Shown here: one piece after another, positions 1-8,206 of the stretch | How the letters are laid out: each line of letters begins with the position of its first letter | How positions within the stretch are numbered: position 1 is the first letter of the stretch | Source of the DNA: DAIPKP01 sp964539095 | GTDB lineage: Bacteria; Synergistota; Synergistia; Synergistales; Aminiphilaceae | DNA: 64,000 nt | Reading direction: 5' to 3' | Assembly (NCBI GenBank): GCA_964539095.1 | Contig: CAZIFL010000001.1 | Location: 124,001-188,000, forward strand | Notes under the pieces: model-generated | The model's input: the letters and a program-made list of their open reading frames with translations, nothing else | Database searches by the model: none | What the model was told of the DNA's origin: nothing | Made by a program: the position numbers and the translations under genes

Positions 1-519
1 ACGCTTCTCACGGGGCCTGTATGTGAGGGAAACATGTATGGATTACAGCATATCCCTGTGGTGAGTGCCCAGGAGATGGGGGAGGAGATGGAGCGCCTCC
101 GCGATGTATACGATATCCTTCTCATGGCTGCTGCAGTGGGCGATTACCGGTTTCAGCAGAAAAGCTCTCACAAGATAAAGCGGCAAGGGAGAGGGACTCT
201 CGAAATGGATCTGGTTCAGAATCCTGACCTACTCGCCCGGGCGGGGGCAGTAAAAAAAGAGCACCAAATCCTTCTAGGATTTGCCGCAGAGACCGAGGAT
301 CTTCTCGAAAATGCTCAGAAAAAATTGATCCAAAAGAATGCGGATTACATGGCGGCAAACTCTGTGGGGGGAGAGAAGACAGCTTTCGGCTCTTCCCGTA
401 ATACTGTCACTCTTCTGGACAGGGATGGAAGAAGCCGCACTTTCGAAGGAAGCAAATCGCAGGTTGCAGCCGCCATTCTTGACGCCATCTCCCCCTCGGA
501 AGGAACAGGCCTCTCATGA
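1..519 (+). CDS. coaBC: CoaBC, C-terminal part (phosphopantothenate-cysteine ligase domain), 5' truncated by window edge
   Basis: The frame is open at base 1 and gives 172 residues up to the TGA at 517-519. This is the CoaB half of the bifunctional enzyme that joins cysteine to 4'-phosphopantothenate with a nucleotide triphosphate and then decarboxylates the product, in coenzyme A synthesis. The visible family landmarks, in order, are TLLTGPV at the edge, AAAVGDYR, LLGFAAET and KNADYMAANSV, which carries the conserved lysine and asparagine of the ligase site. The N-terminal flavoprotein decarboxylase domain lies outside the window. priA follows 13 bases after the stop, so the two genes are probably co-transcribed. 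Confidence 0.9.
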   Translation, partial: TLLTGPVCEGNMYGLQHIPVVSAQEMGEEMERLRDVYDILLMAAAVGDYRFQQKSSHKIKRQGRGTLEMDLVQNPDLLARAGAVKKEHQILLGFAAETEDLLENAQKKLIQKNADYMAANSVGGEKTAFGSSRNTVTLLDRDGRSRTFEGSKSQVAAAILDAISPSEGTGLS

Positions 520-532
520 CAGCCTCTCCTCA

Positions 533-2383
533 ATGAACTATCTTTCGGTTATCGTTCCCGGTCCCTGGTGGACCCCCTTAACCTATGCCTGTACACAGCT
601 TCCTTCTCCCTCTCCTCTTCCTGGATCCAGAGTAGATGTTCCCCTTGGAAAAACACGCCGGGTGGGATTCTTTCTCTCCCGGGAAAATCCTCCATCCAGG
701 GAAGGCTCCCGAAAATTTACGGTACGGGAAGCGGGAAATTTTCTTGAGAGTACTCCGCCTATGGGGAAAGAGCTGTGGGAGCTTTCTCTGTGGATTTCTC
801 GACGGTATCTCTGCGCTCCGGGGTTGGCATTAAAAACTGTGTTGCCCGAGCAGATTGTGCGGGGAGAAAGGATCCTCCCCTCCTCTTGGGAACCCGAAAA
901 GGGGGGAGGAAGTCCCTCCTATAACTGCATATATAAAGGACAGGATTCTTTACGCCGCCAAGTCTACGCGGATATGCTGGAACAAGCTCCCTCCTCCAGG
1001 GGGATTTTTGTGTTCCCCGAAATAGAACAGGCTCGGGCCTTTTGGCTCTATCTGGAGGAGAGAAAACTTCAGGTGGGAGGAGCCCTCTGGGACCTTTCGG
1101 GAAAAGGGAAAAAAGAGAAACAGTTCCTTGTATGGGAGCAGATCCGACAGGGAGCAATTTCCTTTCTTGTGGGTTCCCTGGGATCAATCTTCGCCCCTTT
1201 CCCTAAAATGGATTTCATCGTTATTGATCAGGAAGAGAGTGGGGCCTACGAATTCAGAAAAAACCCTTTTCTTCATGCCCGGTCAATTCTTGCCAAGCGG
1301 GGGAGTTATTTTTCAAGTTCTGTCTGTTTCGGCGGGCGGGTCCCTTCGTCCAGGGTTTTTGTGCAGCTCAAACCTGATTTTAAGGACTCTCTTCAAAGCT
1401 CTTTTGTTTTTACCCATCCCTCACATGGGCTTTCCCTCGCTATGCAAGGTACGGAACGAGAAATCGCTGTCTCCAAAAAGCTTTTGGAAGAGAGTTTGGA
1501 AAGGCAACGAAGGGGAGAAGGAATACTCTGGCTTTTTGACAGAACTGATCACAATCAGGAACTTTTCTGCTCCGATTGTGGATATGTCTTTACCTGCTCT
1601 CTTTGCGGCGGCACCCTAGAGATTACAGACTCCGGATGTTACCGCTGCTCCCGATGCGGAGCCTCTGAACCCTCCCGGGAACGTTGCCCCCATTGTCGGG
1701 GAGAACTATTTGTCTATCGAAGAGCAGGGCTCCAGAATCTACATAAGAAACTTCAGTCTCTTCTTGGGCAAAGTGTCCCTTTTTTTCTCTTCGATAGGGA
1801 AAAAAAGCATGGAGGACTCCCTCTTGAAAAGATAAAAAGATTGGGGGGTATTGTTTTAGGTACCAGAAAAGCGCTTTCCCTCTGCGATGCTTTTCCCGTT
1901 TCTCTCATTGCCTGGCTTGACGCGGATGCAGAAGCTCGAAGATCGACCTATAATTCCAGGGAAAAGGCCTTTCGTATGGTTTGGGAGTCTTACTGGCGCG
2001 GAAGAGAACACCTTCCTGCTCGAAAGATTTTTCTTCAGACCAGGAATCCCCGAAAGGGATGGCAGGGTGCTCTGGAAAGGGGTTGGGATGTATTTTGGAG
2101 AGAAGAGCTTCGGGAGAGAAAGGTTTTTTCCTTTCCTCCATATGGGATTCTCATTGAAATATCCGCAGATCCCGTCATACGCACCTCTCTGGAAGAGGAG
2201 ATGGAACGGCAGGATGTACCTTTTTCGCTTTTTTCGGAATCTCAGGAAAAACTCGAAGAAAGGCTCTGGATAAAATGCAGTAACACTACTGTTGTTTTTG
2301 AAGCCATACGCCGGGTTTTTGACATTCAAAACCTTCATGCCAGGAAGAGAAAGCCCTGTATCCTTCGCATATGGAGAGATTGA
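533..2383 (+). CDS. priA: PriA-like primosomal protein N' with degenerate ATPase motifs
   Basis: 616 residues. PriA restarts stalled replication forks and is normally a superfamily 2 helicase of about 730 residues. The zinc-binding block is intact: Cys346, 349, 355, 358, 372, 375, 385 and 388 have the paired spacing of the family. The ATPase site is not. At residues 130-145, where the family has GSGKTE, the sequence reads YNCIYKGQDSLRRQVY, and the DEEH box is replaced by IDQEES at 231-236. A similar loss is known for actinobacterial PriA, so this is probably a structural primosome or fork-binding protein rather than a helicase. I chose ATG 533 because the N-terminal strand-rich domain begins there; the open frame extends upstream inside coaBC without family resemblance. 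Confidence 0.85.
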   Translation: MNYLSVIVPGPWWTPLTYACTQLPSPSPLPGSRVDVPLGKTRRVGFFLSRENPPSREGSRKFTVREAGNFLESTPPMGKELWELSLWISRRYLCAPGLALKTVLPEQIVRGERILPSSWEPEKGGGSPSYNCIYKGQDSLRRQVYADMLEQAPSSRGIFVFPEIEQARAFWLYLEERKLQVGGALWDLSGKGKKEKQFLVWEQIRQGAISFLVGSLGSIFAPFPKMDFIVIDQEESGAYEFRKNPFLHARSILAKRGSYFSSSVCFGGRVPSSRVFVQLKPDFKDSLQSSFVFTHPSHGLSLAMQGTEREIAVSKKLLEESLERQRRGEGILWLFDRTDHNQELFCSDCGYVFTCSLCGGTLEITDSGCYRCSRCGASEPSRERCPHCRGELFVYRRAGLQNLHKKLQSLLGQSVPFFLFDREKKHGGLPLEKIKRLGGIVLGTRKALSLCDAFPVSLIAWLDADAEARRSTYNSREKAFRMVWESYWRGREHLPARKIFLQTRNPRKGWQGALERGWDVFWREELRERKVFSFPPYGILIEISADPVIRTSLEEEMERQDVPFSLFSESQEKLEERLWIKCSNTTVVFEAIRRVFDIQNLHARKRKPCILRIWRD

Positions 2384-2425
2384 TTTTTTAAGTATTTGGA
2401 TGCTTTTTTGGAAAGGAATAGTGCC

Positions 2426-3763
2426 ATGGCCGTAATCTCCATTATTGGAAGACCTAACGTCGGAAAATCCTCACTTTTCAACCGTTTCCTCGGAAAACGG
2501 CATGCTATTGTAGATGATGTCCCCGGGATAACCAGGGATAGACTCTACGCAGAGATTCTTTACAACAATAAAACTTTTTATATCGTGGACACTGGCGGCA
2601 TTCTCGGAGAACAGAGCAAAGAATACGATGTTCAGATACGAAAACAGGCAGAGATCGCTATCGAAGAGAGCAACCTCATTCTTTTTCTTGTGGATGCTCA
2701 GACAGGCTTGATGCCTACAGACCATGACATTGCACTGTTTTTGCGGAAAAGCGGTAAACCTGTTGTGTTGGTGGTTAATAAGGCAGATTCCCCCGATTAC
2801 CTTGGAGAACATCACTTTATTCCCCTCGGCTTCGAAAAGATTCTTGCCGTAAGTGCGGTGCACAACAAAAATATTGAGGAACTTCTCGATACGATTTCCC
2901 ACATGCTGGAATCTGAGGAGGGGGAGGAAGAACAAAAAGCACTCTCTCAGGAGTCTTCTGTTCTTTCCGTTCCTTCTGTAGCTCTCGTAGGGCGTCCCAA
3001 TGTAGGTAAATCGAGCATTTTCAACTATTTTGTGGGGCAGGAACGCTCTCTTGTAAGCTCCGTGCCAGGGACTACCAGAGATAGTATAGATACTGTTGTG
3101 CAGACCTCATCAGGCCCCCTGCGGATTATCGACACTGCGGGATTGCGAAAAAAAACCAGGATCTCATCTGCGGTGGAGTATTACTCTATGGTTCGTAGTT
3201 ACAGCGCTATTGATCGTTCCGATGTGGCGGTTCTTGTTATGGATGGAGAGGAGCCCGCTACCGAAAACGAGAAAAGAATATGTGGCCACGTGCTGGAAAA
3301 GGGGAAAGGCCTTGTTTTTGCCGTGAATAAATGGGATCTTGCCCCAGGAGACCCCAAGATAGGGGATAATATGCGGAAGTATCTCCGGCAAGCTTTCGTT
3401 TTCTTTCAGCACGCTCCCATGGTCTTTCTCTCTGCGAAAACAGGTCGCAATATGGGAGATCTTATAAAGGCTATCTTCCGGGTGCACGAACATCGAGAAA
3501 ATCGCATTGCCACGTCAAAGCTTAACGTCCTCCTTCGCGAGCTTATGGCTTTCGAAAGGATGCCCAGCAACGGACAGGGACGTTTCCTCAAACTCTACTA
3601 CTGTACCCAGGCAGCGACGGCACCACCCTTCTTCCTCTTTGTGGTTAATGATAAAGATATTGTAACAAAGCAGTTCGAGCGTCATGTAGAAAAAAAACTT
3701 CGATCTCTCGAAGACTACTCGGGAGTACCTATTAGAATAAAATGGAAGAATCGTTCGGATTAG
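2426..3763 (+). CDS. der: Ribosome-assembly GTPase Der (EngA)
   Basis: 445 residues with the tandem GTPase architecture unique to Der, which acts in maturation of the 50S ribosomal subunit. The first P-loop GRPNVGKSS is at residues 8-16 and the second identical one at 189-197. Each is followed by its switch segment (PGITRD and PGTTRD) and a DTGG or DTAG G3 box; NKAD and NKWD are the G4 boxes. The C-terminal KH-like domain ends in a basic tail. ATG 2426 puts the P-loop at the usual distance from the start, and a GGAAAGGA ribosome site precedes it. A longer frame starting at 2396 adds ten unlikely residues. Confidence 0.96.
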   Translation: MAVISIIGRPNVGKSSLFNRFLGKRHAIVDDVPGITRDRLYAEILYNNKTFYIVDTGGILGEQSKEYDVQIRKQAEIAIEESNLILFLVDAQTGLMPTDHDIALFLRKSGKPVVLVVNKADSPDYLGEHHFIPLGFEKILAVSAVHNKNIEELLDTISHMLESEEGEEEQKALSQESSVLSVPSVALVGRPNVGKSSIFNYFVGQERSLVSSVPGTTRDSIDTVVQTSSGPLRIIDTAGLRKKTRISSAVEYYSMVRSYSAIDRSDVAVLVMDGEEPATENEKRICGHVLEKGKGLVFAVNKWDLAPGDPKIGDNMRKYLRQAFVFFQHAPMVFLSAKTGRNMGDLIKAIFRVHEHRENRIATSKLNVLLRELMAFERMPSNGQGRFLKLYYCTQAATAPPFFLFVVNDKDIVTKQFERHVEKKLRSLEDYSGVPIRIKWKNRSD

Positions 3764-3776
3764 GCGGCTAGAGCCC

Positions 3777-3805
3777 TTGACCTTCCTAACAAAAGCTGTA
3801 ATAAT
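3777..3805 (+). promoter_or_regulatory. Candidate sigma-70-type promoter for hup
   Basis: A TTGACC -35 element at 3777-3782 is followed after 16-17 bases by TAATAAT at 3799-3805. It lies in the 109-base gap between der and hup and would give hup its own high-level transcript, as expected for a nucleoid protein. Confidence 0.55.
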
Positions 3806-3872
3806 GAGTCAAAGGGCGACTTCAGCCCTGATATCAGAGGGTTTCGTCCCAAATCTGTAGGAGGTGTTTCGC

Positions 3873-4154
3873 GTGACCAAGAGTGATTTGGTAAATGAAG
3901 TTGCCAAAGCAACCGGCAGCAGCAAGAAGGATGCCAGTGAGTGCGTGGATGCGGTGTTCTCTGCCATCGAACAGGCTCTGTCCCGGGGAGATAAGGTGCA
4001 GCTCGTCGGTTTTGGAACCTTTGAGGTTCGGGATCGAGCACCACGGCAGGGACGTAATCCCCAGGATCCCAAAAAGGTTATCAAGATCCCTGCGAAGAAA
4101 GTACCCGTATTCAGGCCCGGAAAGGTCCTGAAGGAAGTGGTAGATAAAAAGTAG
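3873..4154 (+). CDS. hup: DNA-binding protein HU
   Basis: 93 residues, close to the 90 typical of HU. HU is an abundant nucleoid protein that bends DNA as a dimer. It begins MTKSDLVNEVAKATG and carries the conserved GFGTFEVRDRAPRQGRNPQ arm region and an FRPGKVLK end. The start is GTG 3873, six bases after the ribosome site TAGGAGGT (3858-3865); an in-frame GTG at 3864 lies inside that ribosome site and is unlikely. It is monocistronic, with a promoter upstream and a terminator about 40 bases downstream. Confidence 0.95.
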   Translation: MTKSDLVNEVAKATGSSKKDASECVDAVFSAIEQALSRGDKVQLVGFGTFEVRDRAPRQGRNPQDPKKVIKIPAKKVPVFRPGKVLKEVVDKK

Positions 4155-4193
4155 CTGTTTTTGGGAAGTTCGGTGAGGCGGAAGTTTTGGGGG

Positions 4194-4230
4194 AGAAGGG
4201 TGGCCAGATAAGCTGCCTTTCTCTTTTTTT
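4194..4230 (+). terminator. Rho-independent terminator after hup
   Basis: An 11-bp stem (4194-4204 with 4212-4222, three G-U pairs) encloses a 7-base loop and is followed by a run of T at 4224-4230. An outer pairing of GGGGGAGAA (4187-4195) with TTCTCCCCC (4233-4241) is possible as an alternative fold. It separates hup from the convergent gene ending at 4271. Confidence 0.75.
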
Positions 4231-4270
4231 GTTTCTCCCCCGGGGGATCGATACTACAGAAGCCTCTTCT

Positions 4271-5947
4271 CTAGACAAAGTACATGGAGATCCGGGCTGC
4301 GAGAGCGGGATCATCAAGAAGCTCTTCTAAGGAGAGGCACTCCTTTTTCCCGACATGCTGCACAATCCTTTCCGCCCGTGCTTTGCCGATTCCGGGAAGG
4401 GCGAGAAGATTTGTGCGGGAGCAGGTTTCCAGAGAGAGAGGAAAGGGCACCCCCGTAAGAGAGCGCTTCCCGTAGTCTGTTACTGCGACATCCAGCTTTA
4501 CATTTTCGGCAAGAAGATCGTCCATGATTCCGACGAGGGGAGGATAGCTTCCCAGGGACCTTCCGAAGATGCAGTGCCCTGAACGTGTTTCTGAGAGAAC
4601 TCCCGGGAGGATGGTTCCCAGAGGGGCAAATCGCTGAAACATAAGCGGATCAATCTCCTCGCGGACCCACTCTTTCCACCGTCGAATATCCCGAGGTTTG
4701 GTTCGCGGAGGAGTGTGCTCCAACAGTTTCCCCACCGGAGATTCGGGAAAAGAGATAACCTTTCGTATGTTTATCCGCCGTACAAGAAGATTTTCGCGGA
4801 CGAGGAGTTCAAGAAAACGGGTGTTGTATTCAAGAGATTCCCGGGTTTCTCCAGGAAGTCCCAGAAGAAAGTTCAGTCCCGGAAGGATTTTAGGAAGCCC
4901 TCGGCTGTGGTTGCGCCATCCCCCCGCTTCATTAATGATCCGGACTGCTTCAAAGGCCTCTTCAAAGCTGACTTTAAGATTGTTAAGGGAAGAGACATGC
5001 GGATCCAGAGTCTCTATCCCCAGGGAAAGGCAATCCCCCTCAGTATTGCGCGAGGCTATGACCTCCACTGCCCTTCGCGACTCTTCGGGAAACCGGGCTA
5101 CCGTCAGGGGGTTGCAGTTATCTGTGTGAAGCACCTGGATCTCTGGGCAGGCCTCGCGGAGACCATCATAAAGCTTTTGCAGCATCTCCGGGTTTGGAGA
5201 TATCCCCCGGCCTGTTTTAATCCCCCCGTAGGAGAGAATATCGGAGCACTTCCCAAGCCGAAAAGCCCGAACCCCGCATTCTTGAAGAGCCCGAACCTCC
5301 TCAAGCACATCTTCGAAAGGGCGTTCCCTGTAGGGATGTCCCTGCCACTCAGTGCAAAAGCTACAGTGTCCCTCCTGGCGGCTACATCCCTCAGACAGCT
5401 CAAGCTCCGCAATAATCCGAGGATAGCAGGGGTGTTGTAGAACGAGGGGTGCGCCCGCCGTAGCCCACGCAGCACAATCTTTGTAGTTTTTTCTGGCCTG
5501 AGAATCCAGGCGATTTTCTTTCAAGAAAGTGGCTAGAGAGGCTACGGGATCCGGAGAAAAACAATCCCCCCATACAGAGAAACTTCCCATCTCTTCAGCG
5601 GGACGCCCCCCCTGAAGGGAGTATCCGTGAAGAAGGGGTCCGCCGAAAAAAAACAGTCCCCGTCGAGGAAGATGCGCCAGTTCCTGAAGCTCCCTTAAGA
5701 GAAGAGGGCTTCCTCCGCGGTATCGTCCTGGCACGGTAAAACCGGTAATGAGAAGGATATATTCAGCTTCTTTCCAAAGATCTTCCGGTTTGCTCTTCCT
5801 CCATTGGTCTGCGGTAATATAGGACACGTCAAAGCCGAAAATTCGAAGCAGTCCGAAGGCGTAGCGAACGTAGGGAGAGACGTAAGGAGGAACCCCGAAG
5901 CAGGAAGGTTCATCCACATAACCATCAAAAACAAGTGCTTTTTTCAT
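4271..5947 (-). CDS. Radical SAM protein with C-terminal helix-hairpin-helix domain (COG1031-like)
   Basis: 558 residues. An N-terminal region of about 170 residues resembles the Rossmann-like front domain found in B12-type radical SAM proteins. Next comes a cysteine cluster CSRQEGHCSFC, spaced C-x6-C-x2-C instead of the usual C-x3-C-x2-C. Then follow a TIM-barrel-like core with GLPGET and a C-terminal helix-hairpin-helix (LALPGIGKARAERI) of the kind that touches nucleic acid backbones. This order matches the archaeal and bacterial family of radical SAM enzymes with an HhH tail, whose reaction is unknown. The ATG at 5947 has GAGGT about ten bases upstream. It is divergent from nadE with 130 bases between them. 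The substrate may be a nucleic acid, but that is inference. Confidence 0.8.
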   Translation of the reverse strand: MKKALVFDGYVDEPSCFGVPPYVSPYVRYAFGLLRIFGFDVSYITADQWRKSKPEDLWKEAEYILLITGFTVPGRYRGGSPLLLRELQELAHLPRRGLFFFGGPLLHGYSLQGGRPAEEMGSFSVWGDCFSPDPVASLATFLKENRLDSQARKNYKDCAAWATAGAPLVLQHPCYPRIIAELELSEGCSRQEGHCSFCTEWQGHPYRERPFEDVLEEVRALQECGVRAFRLGKCSDILSYGGIKTGRGISPNPEMLQKLYDGLREACPEIQVLHTDNCNPLTVARFPEESRRAVEVIASRNTEGDCLSLGIETLDPHVSSLNNLKVSFEEAFEAVRIINEAGGWRNHSRGLPKILPGLNFLLGLPGETRESLEYNTRFLELLVRENLLVRRINIRKVISFPESPVGKLLEHTPPRTKPRDIRRWKEWVREEIDPLMFQRFAPLGTILPGVLSETRSGHCIFGRSLGSYPPLVGIMDDLLAENVKLDVAVTDYGKRSLTGVPFPLSLETCSRTNLLALPGIGKARAERIVQHVGKKECLSLEELLDDPALAARISMYFV

Positions 5948-6026
5948 AGCAGAGATACCTCTTTTCGAACAGGCTATCCTTTCCCGGCAAGGTTTTAGGG
6001 AGAATGGAAAAGGAATGTAGAAGGTG

Positions 6027-6035
6027 TGCTACAAT
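6027..6035 (+). promoter_or_regulatory. Candidate extended -10 promoter for nadE
   Basis: TGCTACAAT (6027-6035) fits an extended -10 element (TG-N-TACAAT) about 42 bases before the nadE start. No convincing -35 box is visible. It lies in the 130-base divergent gap between the radical SAM gene and nadE. Confidence 0.35.
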
Positions 6036-6077
6036 ACCCTCTTGAAAGTCAATCGGCATATATGAGGAGGATCTAAC

Positions 6078-6824
6078 GTGAAAGCATACAGGGATTCCGA
6101 AGCTTTGGAAAGAAGAATAGTTGCTTGGCTGCAAGAACGGGGAGCTTCTTCCGGAAGAAAGGGGTGCGTTTTTGGCCTGAGCGGGGGTATTGATTCTGCC
6201 GTAGTGGCCGGTCTTGCCCGCAAAGCCTTTGGAAGAAATATTCTCGGGGTTCTTATGCCTTGCCACAGCAATCCCCAGGATGCGGAGGATGCGCTCAAAG
6301 TAGCAGAAGCCCTTGATATTCCTACCATGTGGATAGACCTTTCCAGGTCCTACGATACTCTTCTTGAGGCTTTTCCCGGCGAGGAGACGTTTTCTTCTTC
6401 TCTTGCTCTGGCAAATATAAAGCCTCGTCTGCGCATGCTCACCCTCTATGCTGTAGCCCAGGAGAGAGGTTTCCTCGTTTGCGGTACGGGAAATAAAATT
6501 GAGCTGACCGTAGGATATTTTACCAAACATGGCGATTCTGGGGTAGATCTTCTCCCCCTGGGCGATCTTCTCAAGGGGGAGGTTCGTGCTCTTGCGGATC
6601 ACCTGGGAGTACCGCGAGACATTATTGTCAAGCCCCCTTCCGCAGGTCTTTGGGAAGGACAGACCGATGAAAAGGAGATGGGATACACGTATCAGGAGCT
6701 GGATAATTATTTTCTTGAGCAACCGGTCTCTCAAGAGGTACAATCCTTTGTGGAGGAAGCGTACCGACGCTCGGAGCACAAGCGCCAGATGCCGCCCCTT
6801 TGCGAAATAGGGGAAACAGAGTAG
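6078..6824 (+). CDS. nadE: NH3-dependent NAD+ synthetase
   Basis: 248 residues. It amidates nicotinate adenine dinucleotide to NAD+ with ATP and ammonia, the last step of NAD synthesis. The PP-loop SGGIDSA is at residues 35-41, and GTGNKIELTVGYFTKHGD and the KPPSAGLW segment of the substrate site are present. There is no N-terminal glutaminase domain, so free ammonia is the expected donor, which fits an amino-acid fermenter. The GTG start at 6078 lies eight bases after GAGGAGG (6064-6070). Confidence 0.95.
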   Translation: MKAYRDSEALERRIVAWLQERGASSGRKGCVFGLSGGIDSAVVAGLARKAFGRNILGVLMPCHSNPQDAEDALKVAEALDIPTMWIDLSRSYDTLLEAFPGEETFSSSLALANIKPRLRMLTLYAVAQERGFLVCGTGNKIELTVGYFTKHGDSGVDLLPLGDLLKGEVRALADHLGVPRDIIVKPPSAGLWEGQTDEKEMGYTYQELDNYFLEQPVSQEVQSFVEEAYRRSEHKRQMPPLCEIGETE

Positions 6825-6869
6825 ACAGCATTCTTTATTAAAATATTCTTGAAAATCGGGGGTATTTTC

Positions 6870-7619
6870 ATGGCAGGGCATTCTAAATGGGCCAATATCA
6901 AGCACAGAAAAGCAGCACAGGATGCAAAACGAGGTGTGGCGTTCCAGAAACTTGTTCGAGCAATTATTGTTGCCGCTAAGGAAGGCGGCGGGGATCCGGG
7001 AATGAACATGAAACTGAAGGCCGCCATTGAGCGGGCCAAATCGGCTTCGGTTCCTTCTGACAACATCGAACGGGCGATAAAGAGAGGTACTGGAGAGATT
7101 GAGGGGGCGGTGTACGAAGAAGTTCAGTACGAGGCATACGGCCCTGGGGGGGTCGCCGTTCTTATTGAGGCCACCACAGATAACAAAAATAGAACCACTC
7201 CAGAAATAAGGGCTCTTCTCAGCCGGAACGGGGGAAACTTCGGAGAGGCGGGGTGTGTCTCCTGGATTTTCGAGCGTCGGGGTGTTATCGAAATTCAGGG
7301 GAAGGTAGACGAAGAAGAGCTTATGCTCGCAGTTATTGACGCCGGTGGAGAAGATCTCTCGTCTGAAGATGGAGATGTTACAGTATATACGGAACCTGGC
7401 GTGGTTCTGAACGTCGCGGAGGCTCTCAAAAATGCAGGGTATCTGGTGCGTTCTGCCGAAACACAGCAGGTTCCGAAGACTACCGTTCCCATACAGGATA
7501 AGGGGATGGCGGCAAAGATTCTCAACCTTCTGGATGTTTTGGACGATCAGGATGATGTTCAGTCTGTCTCTTGCAATTTCGATATTGCCGAGGATATCAT
7601 GAATTCTCTGGAAAGCTAG
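6870..7619 (+). CDS. yebC: YebC/PmpR family protein
   Basis: 249 residues starting MAGHSKWANIKHRK, the invariant opening of the family. The body has NRTTPEIR and the three-domain length is normal. Members are described as transcription regulators and, more recently, as translation factors that help ribosomes at proline stretches; which role applies here cannot be read from the sequence. The ATG at 6870 has GGGGGT upstream; a TTG at 6849 in the same frame adds residues foreign to the family. ruvC starts directly after its stop, a gene order common in bacteria. Confidence 0.94.
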   Translation: MAGHSKWANIKHRKAAQDAKRGVAFQKLVRAIIVAAKEGGGDPGMNMKLKAAIERAKSASVPSDNIERAIKRGTGEIEGAVYEEVQYEAYGPGGVAVLIEATTDNKNRTTPEIRALLSRNGGNFGEAGCVSWIFERRGVIEIQGKVDEEELMLAVIDAGGEDLSSEDGDVTVYTEPGVVLNVAEALKNAGYLVRSAETQQVPKTTVPIQDKGMAAKILNLLDVLDDQDDVQSVSCNFDIAEDIMNSLES

Positions 7620-8114
7620 ATGGTCTGTCTCGGTATCGACCCGGGCTTGGGACGTTTAGGATATGGGGTTGTCTCGCTCAGGGGTTCCTCTTTCAAGTCC
7701 CTTTCGTACGGGTGTTTGGAGACCTCTCCCAAAATTCCCATGGAGGAGCGGCTTCTTTATGTGTATGAAAATCTGGGGAAACTCTTCTCCTCCTTTTCTC
7801 CGGATTGTATAGCGGTGGAAAAGCTTTATTTTGGTAACAACAAAACCACAGCGGAAATGGTGTGGCAGGCTCGAGGGGTGATACTTCTTCTGGTGGCGCT
7901 GGAGAAGAAACCCCTTATTGAGCCGAATCCGGGAGACGTTAAGATCGCAGTTTCCGGAACCGGAAGTGCTGATAAAGTTCAGGTTCAAAGGATGGTGCAG
8001 CGACTTCTCAATCTTCCGGAGCTTCCCCGTCCCGATGATGCAGCGGATGGCCTTGCCATCGCCATTACGGGACTTCTCTTTTTCCGTCATAATCACAAGG
8101 TGGGAATGTTCTAA
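7620..8114 (+). CDS. ruvC: Holliday junction endonuclease RuvC
   Basis: 164 residues. RuvC cuts four-way DNA junctions after RuvAB branch migration. The RNase-H-like catalytic acids are visible: Asp in CLGIDPGLG near residue 7, Glu in VEKLYF near 67, and the Asp pair in RPDDAADGLA near the C-terminus. The ATG abuts the yebC stop with no spacer, so translation is probably coupled. Confidence 0.96.
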   Translation: MVCLGIDPGLGRLGYGVVSLRGSSFKSLSYGCLETSPKIPMEERLLYVYENLGKLFSSFSPDCIAVEKLYFGNNKTTAEMVWQARGVILLLVALEKKPLIEPNPGDVKIAVSGTGSADKVQVQRMVQRLLNLPELPRPDDAADGLAIAITGLLFFRHNHKVGMF

Positions 8115-8143
8115 AATCCGAAAAAAGAGCGGGGGAGAACGGC

Positions 8144-8206
8144 ATGGCAATACAATGGGAGTACCTTAATGTGCCTCTGCACTATGGTTTGGGAGAAAAG
8201 AGATGA
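8144..8206 (+). CDS. Possible 20-codon leader ORF overlapping the ruvA start
   Basis: An ATG at 8144, preceded by a GGGGGAG ribosome site, opens a 20-residue frame (begins MAIQWEYLN, ends GLGEKR). Its TGA shares the sequence ATGA with the ruvA start (8203-8206). No family is recognisable. It could couple ruvA translation to that of ruvC across their 88-base gap, or be chance. Confidence 0.35.
   Translation: MAIQWEYLNVPLHYGLGEKR

Noticed and set aside
5925..6905. 326-codon minus-strand open frame
   Set aside because: It covers nadE in antisense and overlaps the promoter region; composition is shadow-like.
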